A stretch of DNA of 64,000 bases, taken from assembly GCF_011682235.2 (NCBI RefSeq), contig NZ_CP076718.1, positions 803,758 through 867,757 on the forward strand. The letters run 5' to 3'. Origin of the DNA: Rhodocaloribacter litoris. GTDB lineage: Bacteria > Bacteroidota > Rhodothermia > Rhodothermales > ISCAR-4553. A program made the translations under genes and the position numbers. Shown piece by piece: positions 16,249 to 24,410 of this stretch (positions are counted from its first letter, which is position 1; each line of letters opens with the position of its first letter). The notes below the pieces were generated by a model. The model was not told the DNA's origin, searched no databases, and saw nothing but the letters and a program-made list of their open reading frames with translations.

Positions 16249-17493
16249 ATGAAACAGCCTTTCGAACCCGAACGCCTGCTGCACGTCGCCCGGACGTTCG
16301 GCACCCCCACATACGTCTACAGCGAGGCCGTCGTCCGCCGGCAGATCGACCGGCTCCGCACGCACCTGGCCGGCCTGCCCCTGCGCCTCCTCTACGCCAT
16401 GAAGGCCAACGCCAGCCCGGCGCTCCTGCGGCTCATGCGGGACGAGGGCCTGGGCATCGACGCCGTCTCACCGGGCGAGTTGGAGGTGGCCCTCCGCACC
16501 GGCTTCCCGCCCGACCGCATCCTGTTCTCGGCCAACAACATGACGGACGAGGAGATGCACCTGGCCCACGGAAAGGGCGTGCTCCTGAACATCGGCGAGC
16601 TTTCCCGGCTGGAGCGGTACGGGCGGGCCTACCCGGGGGCCGAGGTGTGTGTGCGCCTGAACCCGCAGGTGGGCGCCGGCCATCACGAGCACGTCATCAC
16701 GGCCGGCGAACGGTCCAAGTTCGGCATCCCCGTCGCCCGGCTCGACGAGGTGCGGGCCGTGGTGGCGCGGCACGGGCTCCGGCTCGTGGGGCTGCACCAG
16801 CACATCGGCAGCGGCATCCTCAGCGCCGAGGTGCTCTGGCAGGCCGTGCGGGTACTCCTCGACGCCGCTCGCTCGTTCTCCGGCCTGCGCTTCCTCAACT
16901 TCGGCGGCGGGCTCGGCATCCCCTACCGTCCCGACGAGGCCCCGCTCGACTTCGACCGGTTCCAGCAGCTCATCGTCGATCCCCTGCGGGCCTATCTCGC
17001 CGAACATCCGTCGAAGGGCATGGCCTGCTGGTTCGAGCCCGGCCGGTTCCTGGTGGCCGAGGCCGGGGTGCTGCTCATGCGGGTGAACACGCTCAAGGAG
17101 GCCAACGGGCGATGGTTCGCCGGCACCGACTCGGGCATGAGCCACCTCGTCCGCCCGGCCATCTACGGCGCCTACCATGCCCTCTTCAACCTGTCGAATC
17201 CGGCGGGACCGCTGCGCACGTACGACGTGGTGGGCAACATCTGCGAGTCCGCCGACCACTTCGCCCGCGACCGGGAGGTCCAGGAGATCCGCGAGGGCGA
17301 CGTGCTGGCCGTGCTCGACGCCGGGGCCTACGGCATGTCGATGGCCTCGCACTACAACCTGCGGGCCCTGCCGGCCGAGGTCTTTCTCCCCGCCGGCCCG
17401 GAGGCGCCGCCGGTGCTCCTCCGCCGGCGCCGGACGCCGCAGGAAGTCGCCGAGGCCTGGCTGGCCGAGACCACCGCCGGCACGGCGCCGTAG
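16249..17493 (+). CDS. lysA: Diaminopimelate decarboxylase-like PLP enzyme
   Basis: 414 residues, the normal length for LysA. It decarboxylates meso-diaminopimelate to lysine, using PLP bound to Lys52 (LLYAMKANAS). Other family features are GIDAVSPGELE, HIGSG, the phosphate-binding FGGGLG, FEPGRF and VGNICESADHFA, where the Cys of the CES motif belongs to the neighbouring subunit's active site. The ATG is set where homology begins (MKQPFEPERLLHVARTFGTPTYVY); the open frame upstream crosses the AT-rich promoter. Fold III decarboxylases for other amino acids look alike, but CESAD favours LysA. Confidence 0.9.
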   Translation: MKQPFEPERLLHVARTFGTPTYVYSEAVVRRQIDRLRTHLAGLPLRLLYAMKANASPALLRLMRDEGLGIDAVSPGELEVALRTGFPPDRILFSANNMTDEEMHLAHGKGVLLNIGELSRLERYGRAYPGAEVCVRLNPQVGAGHHEHVITAGERSKFGIPVARLDEVRAVVARHGLRLVGLHQHIGSGILSAEVLWQAVRVLLDAARSFSGLRFLNFGGGLGIPYRPDEAPLDFDRFQQLIVDPLRAYLAEHPSKGMACWFEPGRFLVAEAGVLLMRVNTLKEANGRWFAGTDSGMSHLVRPAIYGAYHALFNLSNPAGPLRTYDVVGNICESADHFARDREVQEIREGDVLAVLDAGAYGMSMASHYNLRALPAEVFLPAGPEAPPVLLRRRRTPQEVAEAWLAETTAGTAP

Positions 17494-17569
17494 GAGCCGG
17501 TTTCGTATCGCCCGGAGCGCGGCGTCCCCGTCGTCCCGAGAGGGCGCCGGGATGCCGCCCCGCCGCCTG

Positions 17570-18475
17570 TCAGCCGGGTGACGTGCCGCCTTTGAGCTTT
17601 TGCTGGGCCTTCCAGGCTTCCTCTCCGAGCAGCCCCTGTTCTTGCAGAAGCTTTCGGAGGAACGGTTCGAGGCCCATTTCCTGGGCCTTGAGCTGGATAC
17701 GGCCCGTCAGCTCGTCGTAGCTGGCCTGGGAGGGGATGAGGTGGATCTGGTGCGTGAGCAGCCGGGTCGTTTCCTTCAGCTTTTTCGAACGATGGAAGAG
17801 GAGCCAGCCGAGCACCATGAGTGCGGCGATGACGAGGCCGAGGACGATCAGCAGTCCCCGGCCGGTCTCGCCGCCTTCCCCCAGGACGCGGGCCAGTTTG
17901 TCCGCCACGCGGTCGCCCCCGCGGGTGGCGGCACTGTCGACGAGGGCGACCAGGTAGGTGTGGAGGGTGCTGTCGAAGACCGCATCACGGGCCGTACGGA
18001 GCCGCAGGCCGAGCGAATCGCCCGTGGCCGCACGCACCAGCGCGCGCAGGTCTTCCCGGGCAGGCGCGCCGATAAGGTTCGTGCGGACGCCTCCGGCCGA
18101 GCCCTGCAGGCGTACCAGAAAGGCATCCAGGTTGGCGATGAAACGGCGTTCGATGCGCATCAGGGCCGAGTCCGTCTCGGCGCCGGCGATCTCCTCTCGC
18201 ACACGGACGGCCATACGGGCCAGGGCCGTATCCGCCGCCATCGTGAGCGTGTCGAGCAGGCGGTGAAGCCGGGCCTGCGTCGTCGGGTTCAGCAGGCTGT
18301 CCCGGACGCCGGTGGTGAGTTTTTGCCCGACGATGCGCAGGGTGTCCGTGGCTACGAGCAGCGAGTCTGCCCGGTCCAGGGCTTCTCGAACGGAATTGCG
18401 CCCTACATTCTGGAGTGCGTCGCATCCGCCGGCGAGCAGGAGGGTGAGCAGCAGGATCGTGAGGGGAGGCTTCAT
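17570..18475 (-). CDS. Uncharacterised lipoprotein with one membrane helix
   Basis: 301 residues, not recognised. A lipoprotein signal (LTILLLTLLLAGGC, Cys about 18) is followed by a long helical, Arg/Asp/Ala-rich region (20-200), probably coiled coil, with many aliphatic heptads. A membrane helix (about 212-231, LLIVLGLVIAALMVLGWLLF) follows, then a basic cytoplasmic tail with HRSKKLKETTRLLTHQIH. A lipid anchor at one end and a transmembrane helix at the other would hold the protein as a periplasm-spanning tether or membrane-bound loop. The start is fixed by the signal peptide. Confidence 0.7.
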   Translation of the reverse strand: MKPPLTILLLTLLLAGGCDALQNVGRNSVREALDRADSLLVATDTLRIVGQKLTTGVRDSLLNPTTQARLHRLLDTLTMAADTALARMAVRVREEIAGAETDSALMRIERRFIANLDAFLVRLQGSAGGVRTNLIGAPAREDLRALVRAATGDSLGLRLRTARDAVFDSTLHTYLVALVDSAATRGGDRVADKLARVLGEGGETGRGLLIVLGLVIAALMVLGWLLFHRSKKLKETTRLLTHQIHLIPSQASYDELTGRIQLKAQEMGLEPFLRKLLQEQGLLGEEAWKAQQKLKGGTSPG

Positions 18476-18513
18476 GTTGCGTATGGCGTCTTGGGTGAAG
18501 GGGCCCCAACCAC

Positions 18514-18541
18514 GCACTACGCATTACGTACTACGCACTGG
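18514..18541. repeat. ACTACGCA/ATTACG direct-repeat word
   Basis: GCACTACGCATTACG followed by TACTACGCACTGG: ACTACGCA occurs at 18516-18523 and 18530-18537, a 14-bp step. It sits about 40 bp upstream of the lipoprotein gene's start. This is the third low-complexity word found just upstream of a minus-strand gene in this window. Confidence 0.55.
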
Positions 18542-18626
18542 CCTTGCCGTCCGTAAGCTGCCCGGGGCGATCCGTTTAAAATACGAAACCATGAATGGGC
18601 GCTTGACGCGTCCGTATGAAGAGTTT

Positions 18627-19292
18627 TCAGCCGTTCCGCCGCACCTTGACCCGCAGGACCGGGAAGCCGGTGATCTGGGCTTCGAGCACGTCCCCGTCCC
18701 GTACCGGCCCGACGCCGTCCGGTGTGCCCGTGTAGAGGAGGTTCCCCGGCAACAGGGTAAAGATCCGGGAACAGTAGGCGATGAGCCGGGCGACGGAGAA
18801 GACCATGTCCCGGGTGTGTCCCTGTTGCCGGACCTCGCCGTTGACCGTGAGGCGAATCTCGAGGTTCTGGGGATCGCGCACCCGCCGCGCATCGACGAGG
18901 GGCCCCAGCGGGGCAAACGTGTCGAAGCCCTTGGCGACGGTCCACGGCTGGCCTTTGCGCTTGGCCTCGGCCTGCAGGTCCCGGGCCGTCATGTCCAGCC
19001 CGACGGCGTACGCGTCGACGTGTTCGAGGGCTTTCTCCTCCGGGATGTTCTTCCCGCCCCGCCCGATGACGGCCACCAGTTCGACCTCGTGATGGACGTC
19101 CTGCGACTGGGGCGGCAGGATCACCGTCCCGCCATGCCCGACGAGCGCCGTTGAAGGTTTCAAGAAAACGATGGGTTCTTCCGGCACCTCACTCTGCATC
19201 TCCGCGGCGTGTTTCGCATAATTCCTTCCGATACAAAGTATTTTCCCTACGGCCACGTCGCGGCCGTGCGACGGCAACAAAAGCTCTATCAT
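18627..19292 (-). CDS. Fumarylacetoacetate hydrolase (FAH) family protein, FAHD1-like
   Basis: 221 residues. The small single-domain FAH fold is clear: GKILCIGRNYAKHAAEM at residues 16-32, the metal-binding HHEVELVAVIG (two Glu) and AVGLDMTARDLQAEAK (Asp), and the C-terminal LLYTGTPDGVGPVRDGD. Enzymes of this size hydrolyse acylpyruvates or decarboxylate oxaloacetate using Mg2+; the true substrate needs assay. The start codon is 121 bp from rplU, which is divergent, so the two genes share that interval. Confidence 0.9.
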   Translation of the reverse strand: MIELLLPSHGRDVAVGKILCIGRNYAKHAAEMQSEVPEEPIVFLKPSTALVGHGGTVILPPQSQDVHHEVELVAVIGRGGKNIPEEKALEHVDAYAVGLDMTARDLQAEAKRKGQPWTVAKGFDTFAPLGPLVDARRVRDPQNLEIRLTVNGEVRQQGHTRDMVFSVARLIAYCSRIFTLLPGNLLYTGTPDGVGPVRDGDVLEAQITGFPVLRVKVRRNG

Positions 19293-19303
19293 GCGCGTTC
19301 AGA

Positions 19304-19334
19304 TTGCCTTTCAGCCCCAAAACGCCTATTTTTG
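19304..19334 (+). promoter_or_regulatory. Bacteroidota-type promoter of rplU-rpmA
   Basis: TTG at 19304-19306, 20 bases, then TATTTTTG at 19327-19334. This matches the Bacteroidota housekeeping consensus TTG-N19/20-TAnnTTTG. The predicted start site is about 70 bases before the rplU ATG. The leader contains GGCCGGGGGGCCGGCGCCCC and ends in AAGAAGAGG, a good ribosome site. Confidence 0.65.
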
Positions 19335-19413
19335 CGGGCTGTAAGTTCGTTCACAACGGGATTTCACTCTCGCGTCGGCCGGGGGGCCGGCGCCCCAAAG
19401 AAGAGGTAGCACA

Positions 19414-19725
19414 ATGTACGCGATTGTCGAGATAGCAGGCAAACAGTATAAGGTACGGGAACAGGATCGGCTCTACGTACCGCGCCAGCAGGCGGAGGTG
19501 GACGAGACGCTCACGTTCGACCGTGTGCTGCTGGTCTCCAACGACGACGAGGTGCGGGTGGGCACGCCGGTGGTCGAAGGCGCCCGGGTCCAGGCCCGCG
19601 TACTGGACCACGTGAAGGCCGACAAGGTGCTGGTTTTCAAAAAGAAACGCCGCAAGCGCTTCAAGGTGAAGCGGGGTCATCGCCAGCCCTACACCCGGAT
19701 CGAGATCAGCGCGGTCTCGCTCTGA
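19414..19725 (+). CDS. rplU: 50S ribosomal protein L21
   Basis: 103 residues, complete L21. It starts MYAIVEIAGKQYKVREQD and ends in the RNA-binding stretch KKKRRKRFKVKRGHRQPYTRIEI, both diagnostic. L21 binds 23S rRNA with L20. It is the first gene of the conserved rplU-rpmA pair, with 56 bp to rpmA. Confidence 0.98.
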   Translation: MYAIVEIAGKQYKVREQDRLYVPRQQAEVDETLTFDRVLLVSNDDEVRVGTPVVEGARVQARVLDHVKADKVLVFKKKRRKRFKVKRGHRQPYTRIEISAVSL

Positions 19726-19781
19726 CGTCACCGCCCACACGACAGGAACAACCGTAAGACCAAAACGACCGAGAGGGTGTT

Positions 19782-20042
19782 ATGGCTCACAAGAAAGGCA
19801 TGGGGTCCACCAAGAACGGACGGGACTCCAACCCGAAGATGCTCGGCGTCAAGGCCTTCGGCGGCGAATTCGTCAAGGCCGGCAGCATCATCGTCCGCCA
19901 GCGGGGCACGAAGTTTCACCCCGGCCAGAACGTCGGGCGCGGCGGCGACGACACGCTCTTCGCCCTGACGGCCGGCACGGTGCGCTTCTCCCGCGGGCGC
20001 CACAACCGGAGGTTCGTCCACGTGGATCCGGCCGAAGCCTGA
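19782..20042 (+). CDS. rpmA: 50S ribosomal protein L27
   Basis: 86 residues, complete L27. The N-terminus [16 protein letters not shown] begins directly with the mature form reaching toward the peptidyl-transferase centre; there is no cleavable Firmicutes-type extension. [23 protein letters not shown] is diagnostic. Followed after 24 bases by an intrinsic terminator. Confidence 0.98.
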   Translation: MAHKKGMGSTKNGRDSNPKMLGVKAFGGEFVKAGSIIVRQRGTKFHPGQNVGRGGDDTLFALTAGTVRFSRGRHNRRFVHVDPAEA

Positions 20043-20066
20043 AACCGGGTTTCGCAGCAACGAAGA

Positions 20067-20103
20067 AAGGCTTCCCCCTCCCCGGTGGAAGCCTTTTCTT
20101 TTC
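20067..20103 (+). terminator. Intrinsic terminator after rpmA
   Basis: AAGGCTTCC (20067-20075) pairs perfectly with GGAAGCCTT (20087-20095), followed by TTTCTTTTC. It lies between rpmA and the convergent HPt gene and ends the rplU-rpmA operon. Confidence 0.85.
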
Positions 20104-20128
20104 ATCGCCCCGGGCAACCTTGCCCGGT

Positions 20129-20605
20129 TCAGCCGCCCGGTGCGGCCGTGAGTTGCCGGAGCGCCGCACAGGTGCGGGCGTAGAGCACCCGAAGGACGTC
20201 CAACTCGGCCGCCATGTCGAGCGTCTCACCGGCTCGAAGGCGTTTTTCCAGTTGCCGGCAATGCAGGCCCAGCGCAGTGGCGCCCATGTTGAGCCCGGCC
20301 CCCTTCAGGTTATGCACGGCTCCGGTGAGACCGGCCCGGTCGCCGGCGGCACAGGCCCGCTCGACCCGCTCGAAGAGCTCGGCGGCGTGCAGCAGAAACG
20401 CTTCGACCAGCTCGCCCAGAAAAACCCCCTGGCCTTCGTCGAGTTGCCGGAGCTCCTCGATCATTTCGGCCTGCAGGAGCGGGATGGCGGTGCCGTCGCC
20501 GCCGTCCGGCCGGTGCGTCGCGCCGGAGGCCGGCCGGGCGGCCTCCACCTGACGCTCGTGCGGGCGTTGCTGCACCCAGGCTGATTTCGCGGGAAGTGTA
20601 CTCAT
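20129..20605 (-). CDS. HPt (histidine phosphotransfer) domain protein
   Basis: 158 residues. The C-terminal 110 residues form a four-helix HPt domain with the phosphorylatable His98 in AVHNLKGAGLNMGA (consensus H-x-L-K-G-x-x-x-x-x-G). The first 40 residues are low complexity. HPt proteins relay phosphate between hybrid kinases and response regulators; no partner is adjacent, so its pathway is unknown. The ATG at 20605 is chosen as the first well-placed start; upstream ATGs at 20668 and 20629 would only add a disordered tail. Confidence 0.85.
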   Translation of the reverse strand: MSTLPAKSAWVQQRPHERQVEAARPASGATHRPDGGDGTAIPLLQAEMIEELRQLDEGQGVFLGELVEAFLLHAAELFERVERACAAGDRAGLTGAVHNLKGAGLNMGATALGLHCRQLEKRLRAGETLDMAAELDVLRVLYARTCAALRQLTAAPGG

Positions 20606-20691
20606 ACCGCCCCCGTGATTTTCTCGCATCCGTTCCGTCGATACCGGGATCTCCGGCACCGCTCTCATTATCGGGAACGGTTTTTCCGAAC

Positions 20692-22647
20692 TTAACCGGC
20701 CGTGCTGCCTATTTCCCGGTGCCTTGCCGCACCCGCCGCGACAGGCGGCTCTGCAGGCCGGCGATCCGGCTCGCCGGGTTCATACCGGAACAGCCGCATG
20801 AAGTCGGCACAGGCCTGCTCAACGACCCGCACCTCCTCCGGACGAAGCACGCCGGCGTAGGCGCCTACCCGGGCACGGGACACCTGCTTCCCGTAAAGCT
20901 CGGAGAACCGGGGATTCTGCGCCTTCCGTTCGAAGTCGACCGTTCCGGTATCGAGTCGTTCCCCATCGGGCAGCTTCAGTTCGAGGCCGGTAAATTCCTG
21001 TACCTCGTCGAGAATGCCCTCCGGGTTTTGTACCAGATCCTCGTACCGCACGAAGAGCATCCGGTCCCAGAACCGCTCCTCCTGAACGGTCCAGAGCGGC
21101 GCGTAAAACGCCATGAGGTACCGGCAGAGGGCGACGAGATCCCGGCCTCGCGTGGCCTGTGCCACGAAGTCGTTCCGCCCCTGCGCCAGCATCTTCTCCC
21201 CGACTTTCAGGAGCGAGGCGACCACGTCGCGCGGATCGCGTACCATGCAAATGAACCGCGCCGAGGGTAGTAGTTCGTACACCTCCGGGAAGGTTTTCGT
21301 CATCTTCGGATCCTTGAGCACGAGATGAGCCGATCCCCCGACGCGCGCCCGGGTTCGTTCGATAAACTGCTTTACGAGACCCGCATTATACCGGCGGAAA
21401 TCCTCCTCGCTGTCGAAAAATTGCGGCACCTGGTGCTGTATGCTGCCTTTTGCGAGGCGATAAGCCGCCATGAGGCACCGCAGGTAATGCGCCTCAGGCA
21501 GCTTTGGATTGCTCGTCGGGGCCTGACAGAGCAGGGTCTCCATAAGCGTCGTCCCGGAACGCGCCGCCCCCCCGACGAAGACGACCTCCTCTCCGACCGC
21601 CTCGTCCGGCGTCCCAACCTTGCGGGTACGCACAGCCATGGCACCCTGCTGGTCACCGGCCAGCATCGCCGCCCCGGTCTCCGAAAGCATGGCGACGAAT
21701 TCCGGGGGTAGTTCGTCCCGGTGGACCTTCAGGTAGTCCAGCACCTGGTGGGCCTCACCCGTTGCCGGGCAAAGGTCGGTCTCGATGAGCAGCCCGGCCA
21801 CGACCGCCGCTACCTGCCGCCCCAGACCGTAGCTCTGCTGCAGCACGTTGCCCCGGTTGAGGAGGATTCGAACCAGTTGCGCCCGGTTCAGCACACCGGC
21901 GTGCTCCAGGTAGAACCCCCCAACGACCATGGCAACCAGGTGCATGAGTGCTTTTTCCGAGCTAAAGTGCTGGCGGTACGAGAGCGAGCCGGCGTGAATG
22001 CGCCGCATATACCGTCCGGTCTCCGTTACATAAACCCGGCGATCGGGATAGCGGGCACAGAGCCTCACTATTAACATAAAGTCTTCAGCAAATTTGAAAA
22101 AAGGCTCTGGAAGGACAGACACTACATCGTCCCTGCGAAACACAGCACCAGCTCCGAAAACTTGCATCTCACCGGTTAAAATCATCCGCGTCAAGACTTC
22201 TATACCCTTTTTTCCATGTATGGACCTACGATTGTACTGTAGCCTCACGTCACTATCAATTATTGCATACATCTCTGGAACCATAACCATAACAGCATCT
22301 GATTTCGCATTCCATACATCTAGAGCCTCACACAAAAAGACATCTCTATCATCTAAGTAGTCATCATCATCTACACGCACAAAAAATGTGGTTTTCGCAT
22401 TTATTACTCCTGTCCCTAATGCAGCCGCCACACCTTGGTTATTATCGTGACGATGTATCTCAAAACCGTGTTTATTCGCAATAATATTTAGTTGTCCCGC
22501 GATTTCAGGAGACGATCCATCATCTACCAGAGTCAGGGAAACTTTATTCCAAAGACCAGCTTCAACATGTCGGGAAAAGTATTCAGGACGGTTAAAAGTC
22601 GGGATGACAACCGTCACATCGCGTGCGGGATCAAAGACTTCGTTCAT
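20692..22647 (-). CDS. Fused glycosyltransferase family 2 + sulfotransferase
   Basis: 651 residues with two enzymes in one chain. Residues 1-240 form a GT-A glycosyltransferase: VTVVIPTFNRPEY, LTLVDDGSS, the DxD-like VDDDDYLDD near 93-100. Residues about 350-610 form a PAPS-dependent sulfotransferase: 5'-phosphosulfate loop ARSGTTLME (362-370) and 3'-phosphate motif MVRDPRDVVASLL near 465. The middle (240-340) is helical. The base composition changes inside the gene: 22060-22640, coding for the glycosyltransferase, is about 37-40% G+C in places, while the sulfotransferase part is above 70%. Likely to decorate a surface glycan or the flagellin with a sulfated sugar (inference). Confidence 0.85.
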   Translation of the reverse strand: MNEVFDPARDVTVVIPTFNRPEYFSRHVEAGLWNKVSLTLVDDGSSPEIAGQLNIIANKHGFEIHRHDNNQGVAAALGTGVINAKTTFFVRVDDDDYLDDRDVFLCEALDVWNAKSDAVMVMVPEMYAIIDSDVRLQYNRRSIHGKKGIEVLTRMILTGEMQVFGAGAVFRRDDVVSVLPEPFFKFAEDFMLIVRLCARYPDRRVYVTETGRYMRRIHAGSLSYRQHFSSEKALMHLVAMVVGGFYLEHAGVLNRAQLVRILLNRGNVLQQSYGLGRQVAAVVAGLLIETDLCPATGEAHQVLDYLKVHRDELPPEFVAMLSETGAAMLAGDQQGAMAVRTRKVGTPDEAVGEEVVFVGGAARSGTTLMETLLCQAPTSNPKLPEAHYLRCLMAAYRLAKGSIQHQVPQFFDSEEDFRRYNAGLVKQFIERTRARVGGSAHLVLKDPKMTKTFPEVYELLPSARFICMVRDPRDVVASLLKVGEKMLAQGRNDFVAQATRGRDLVALCRYLMAFYAPLWTVQEERFWDRMLFVRYEDLVQNPEGILDEVQEFTGLELKLPDGERLDTGTVDFERKAQNPRFSELYGKQVSRARVGAYAGVLRPEEVRVVEQACADFMRLFRYEPGEPDRRPAEPPVAAGAARHREIGSTAG

Positions 22648-22682
22648 GTCAACTGGGGTCTGGGGGGTGCAGAAACGAGGAA

Positions 22683-24092
22683 TCAGGTGTGCCCGGCCAC
22701 CCGGATGGCAGGTCCGGCAGGGCGAGGGGTCAAAACACCGGGCGCACCGTTCGTGAGGCGTGCGAGTAGCGCCCGTATCCGCGCCACTTGTTTCTCGAGC
22801 GCGTAGTGTCCCTCAATGAAGGCCCGGTAGAGCCGGGAGTCGTACTCGTCGGAGGTAATCATCTCGACGGCCTCGTCGACGGTGTTGAAGAGCATCTCCT
22901 CGGCCCACGTCTCATAGGCAAAGGGGAAGTTGTGTACGACGGGCTTGATTCCCCGGGCCATGGCTTCGGCTATGGCATAGCCGAAACTCTCGTGGATGCT
23001 GGTTGAAAGAAAATAATCCTTGTCTTCGAGCCAGGAAGCTATGTCGTCCTGCCACCCGTCAAAATGTATGTTCCTTTCCAAACCCATTTCACGGATCATG
23101 TAGTGCATATACATTTCGAGAAGCGGATCCTGAAACGTTCCGGCAATGAAAAGTTGATAGCGCGGATCTCGCTGTACCAGGCGCTGCATAATCTGGAGCA
23201 TCATCATATGGTTCTTCGCAAGGCGAAGATACCCAACAGAGGCAATACGGTATCCGGTCGAGCGTTCCCGAAAAGCGTATCGTTCCAGATCGACACCGTT
23301 GCGTATCACGTCAACGATACATCCCTCCACCGCCAAAGAAACGGAGGCTTCTACAAGGCGCCGTACATAGTCTGCCACGAAAATCAGGGCATCAACGGTC
23401 TTCCAGTTCACCTGAGACGGATAGTCCGAGAACGCCTCGTAGCGATGTAGGCGGCAGATGATCTTTTTCTCACGGGCCAGCGGATGGCGGCTGGCGTAGA
23501 CGAGCGGGTCGTTGCACCACTCGAACCAGCAGACGTCCCCCCAACGCAGGGCTTCCTCGACACCGGAAGTGCTATTCACCACGAACTTGCGGACCTCGTA
23601 ATCCGCTACCAGTTCGCGGGGAATGTCGTCAAGAAACTGATCCAGGCCTTCGCGAACGATGAAAGCGAGCTTCACGGGAGAGACGGGGTCGGTGAAGCCG
23701 GCCTCACGCAGGCGTTCCCAGTAGGGTGCCAGCTGTTGGAGTTCGTTCTCGCCGGCCACCCGGCGCGCACGGGTATACAGCCGGGCTGCCCGCTCTTGAT
23801 GCCCCTGCTCCAGGTAAAGATTCCCGAGCATCAGGAGACAACCGAAGTGGTCGGGGTTACGCACGAGGGCAGCCGCCAGCGTCCGCTCGGCGCCGCGACG
23901 ATCCCCTTCGCCCAGATAGACCGCGGCCTCGACGGACGGCAGGTCTTCGTCATCGGGAAAGCGGGCGCGGTGCCGGGCGATAGCCTCCCGGGTTGCCCCG
24001 ACGTCACCGGCTTCCAGACGTTCGAAAATGGCCATGAGACCGGCTACCCGATCACGGTCGTGGATGGGGGCTCCCCCCTCTGTGGCGCTCAT
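22683..24092 (-). CDS. TPR-containing glycosyltransferase (GT4-like)
   Basis: 469 residues. Residues 15-130 are tetratricopeptide-like helices (FERLEAGDVGATREAIARHRARFP, LGNLYLEQGHQERAARLYTRARRV). The rest is a GT-B glycosyltransferase: acceptor-side half with WCNDPLVY and a nucleotide-sugar half with SVGYLRLAKNH, FIAGTFQDP and the conserved STSIHESFGYAIAEAMARGIKPV (EX7E motif). It is 35 bp upstream of the GT2-sulfotransferase on the same strand, so the two probably act in one glycan pathway. TPR-glycosyltransferases often act on proteins, including flagellins. The C-terminal half shows reduced GC. Confidence 0.85.
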   Translation of the reverse strand: MSATEGGAPIHDRDRVAGLMAIFERLEAGDVGATREAIARHRARFPDDEDLPSVEAAVYLGEGDRRGAERTLAAALVRNPDHFGCLLMLGNLYLEQGHQERAARLYTRARRVAGENELQQLAPYWERLREAGFTDPVSPVKLAFIVREGLDQFLDDIPRELVADYEVRKFVVNSTSGVEEALRWGDVCWFEWCNDPLVYASRHPLAREKKIICRLHRYEAFSDYPSQVNWKTVDALIFVADYVRRLVEASVSLAVEGCIVDVIRNGVDLERYAFRERSTGYRIASVGYLRLAKNHMMMLQIMQRLVQRDPRYQLFIAGTFQDPLLEMYMHYMIREMGLERNIHFDGWQDDIASWLEDKDYFLSTSIHESFGYAIAEAMARGIKPVVHNFPFAYETWAEEMLFNTVDEAVEMITSDEYDSRLYRAFIEGHYALEKQVARIRALLARLTNGAPGVLTPRPAGPAIRVAGHT

Positions 24093-24410
24093 ACCAACAA
24101 AGCTCCCTGTCTTGGTTCAATAGCGGCCTGTGTCGACCCCGTTCCGTCATGGGCCAATTGGTGGCTCTCTCTCCGCTCGCTCACGACTTTCAGAACCCGT
24201 CCAGGGCTCCGAACCCAAAACGCGGCAAGACCACAGTCTGCTGCCACAAAATGCAGCTCTGCTCATTTGCGAAGGCAGGTGCCGTGCCAAAATACCAGAG
24301 CCCCTGTTTTTCTTAACGGAACCCCTCCATTAACCACCGGAGAAGTGAAGCAGAATGCTCACGAGCGGTCTGATTTGCCGGACGGGGCAAAATCTTCTCC
24401 CTGCGGGCAC
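24093..24410. other. Intergenic region between mtfA-like gene and glycosyltransferase operon
   Basis: 318 bp without a credible gene. It is AT-richer than its surroundings, and must carry the promoter of the glycosyltransferase operon (reading left). No -33/-7 pair, repeat or terminator stands out; short ORFs here lack ribosome sites. Confidence 0.6.
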
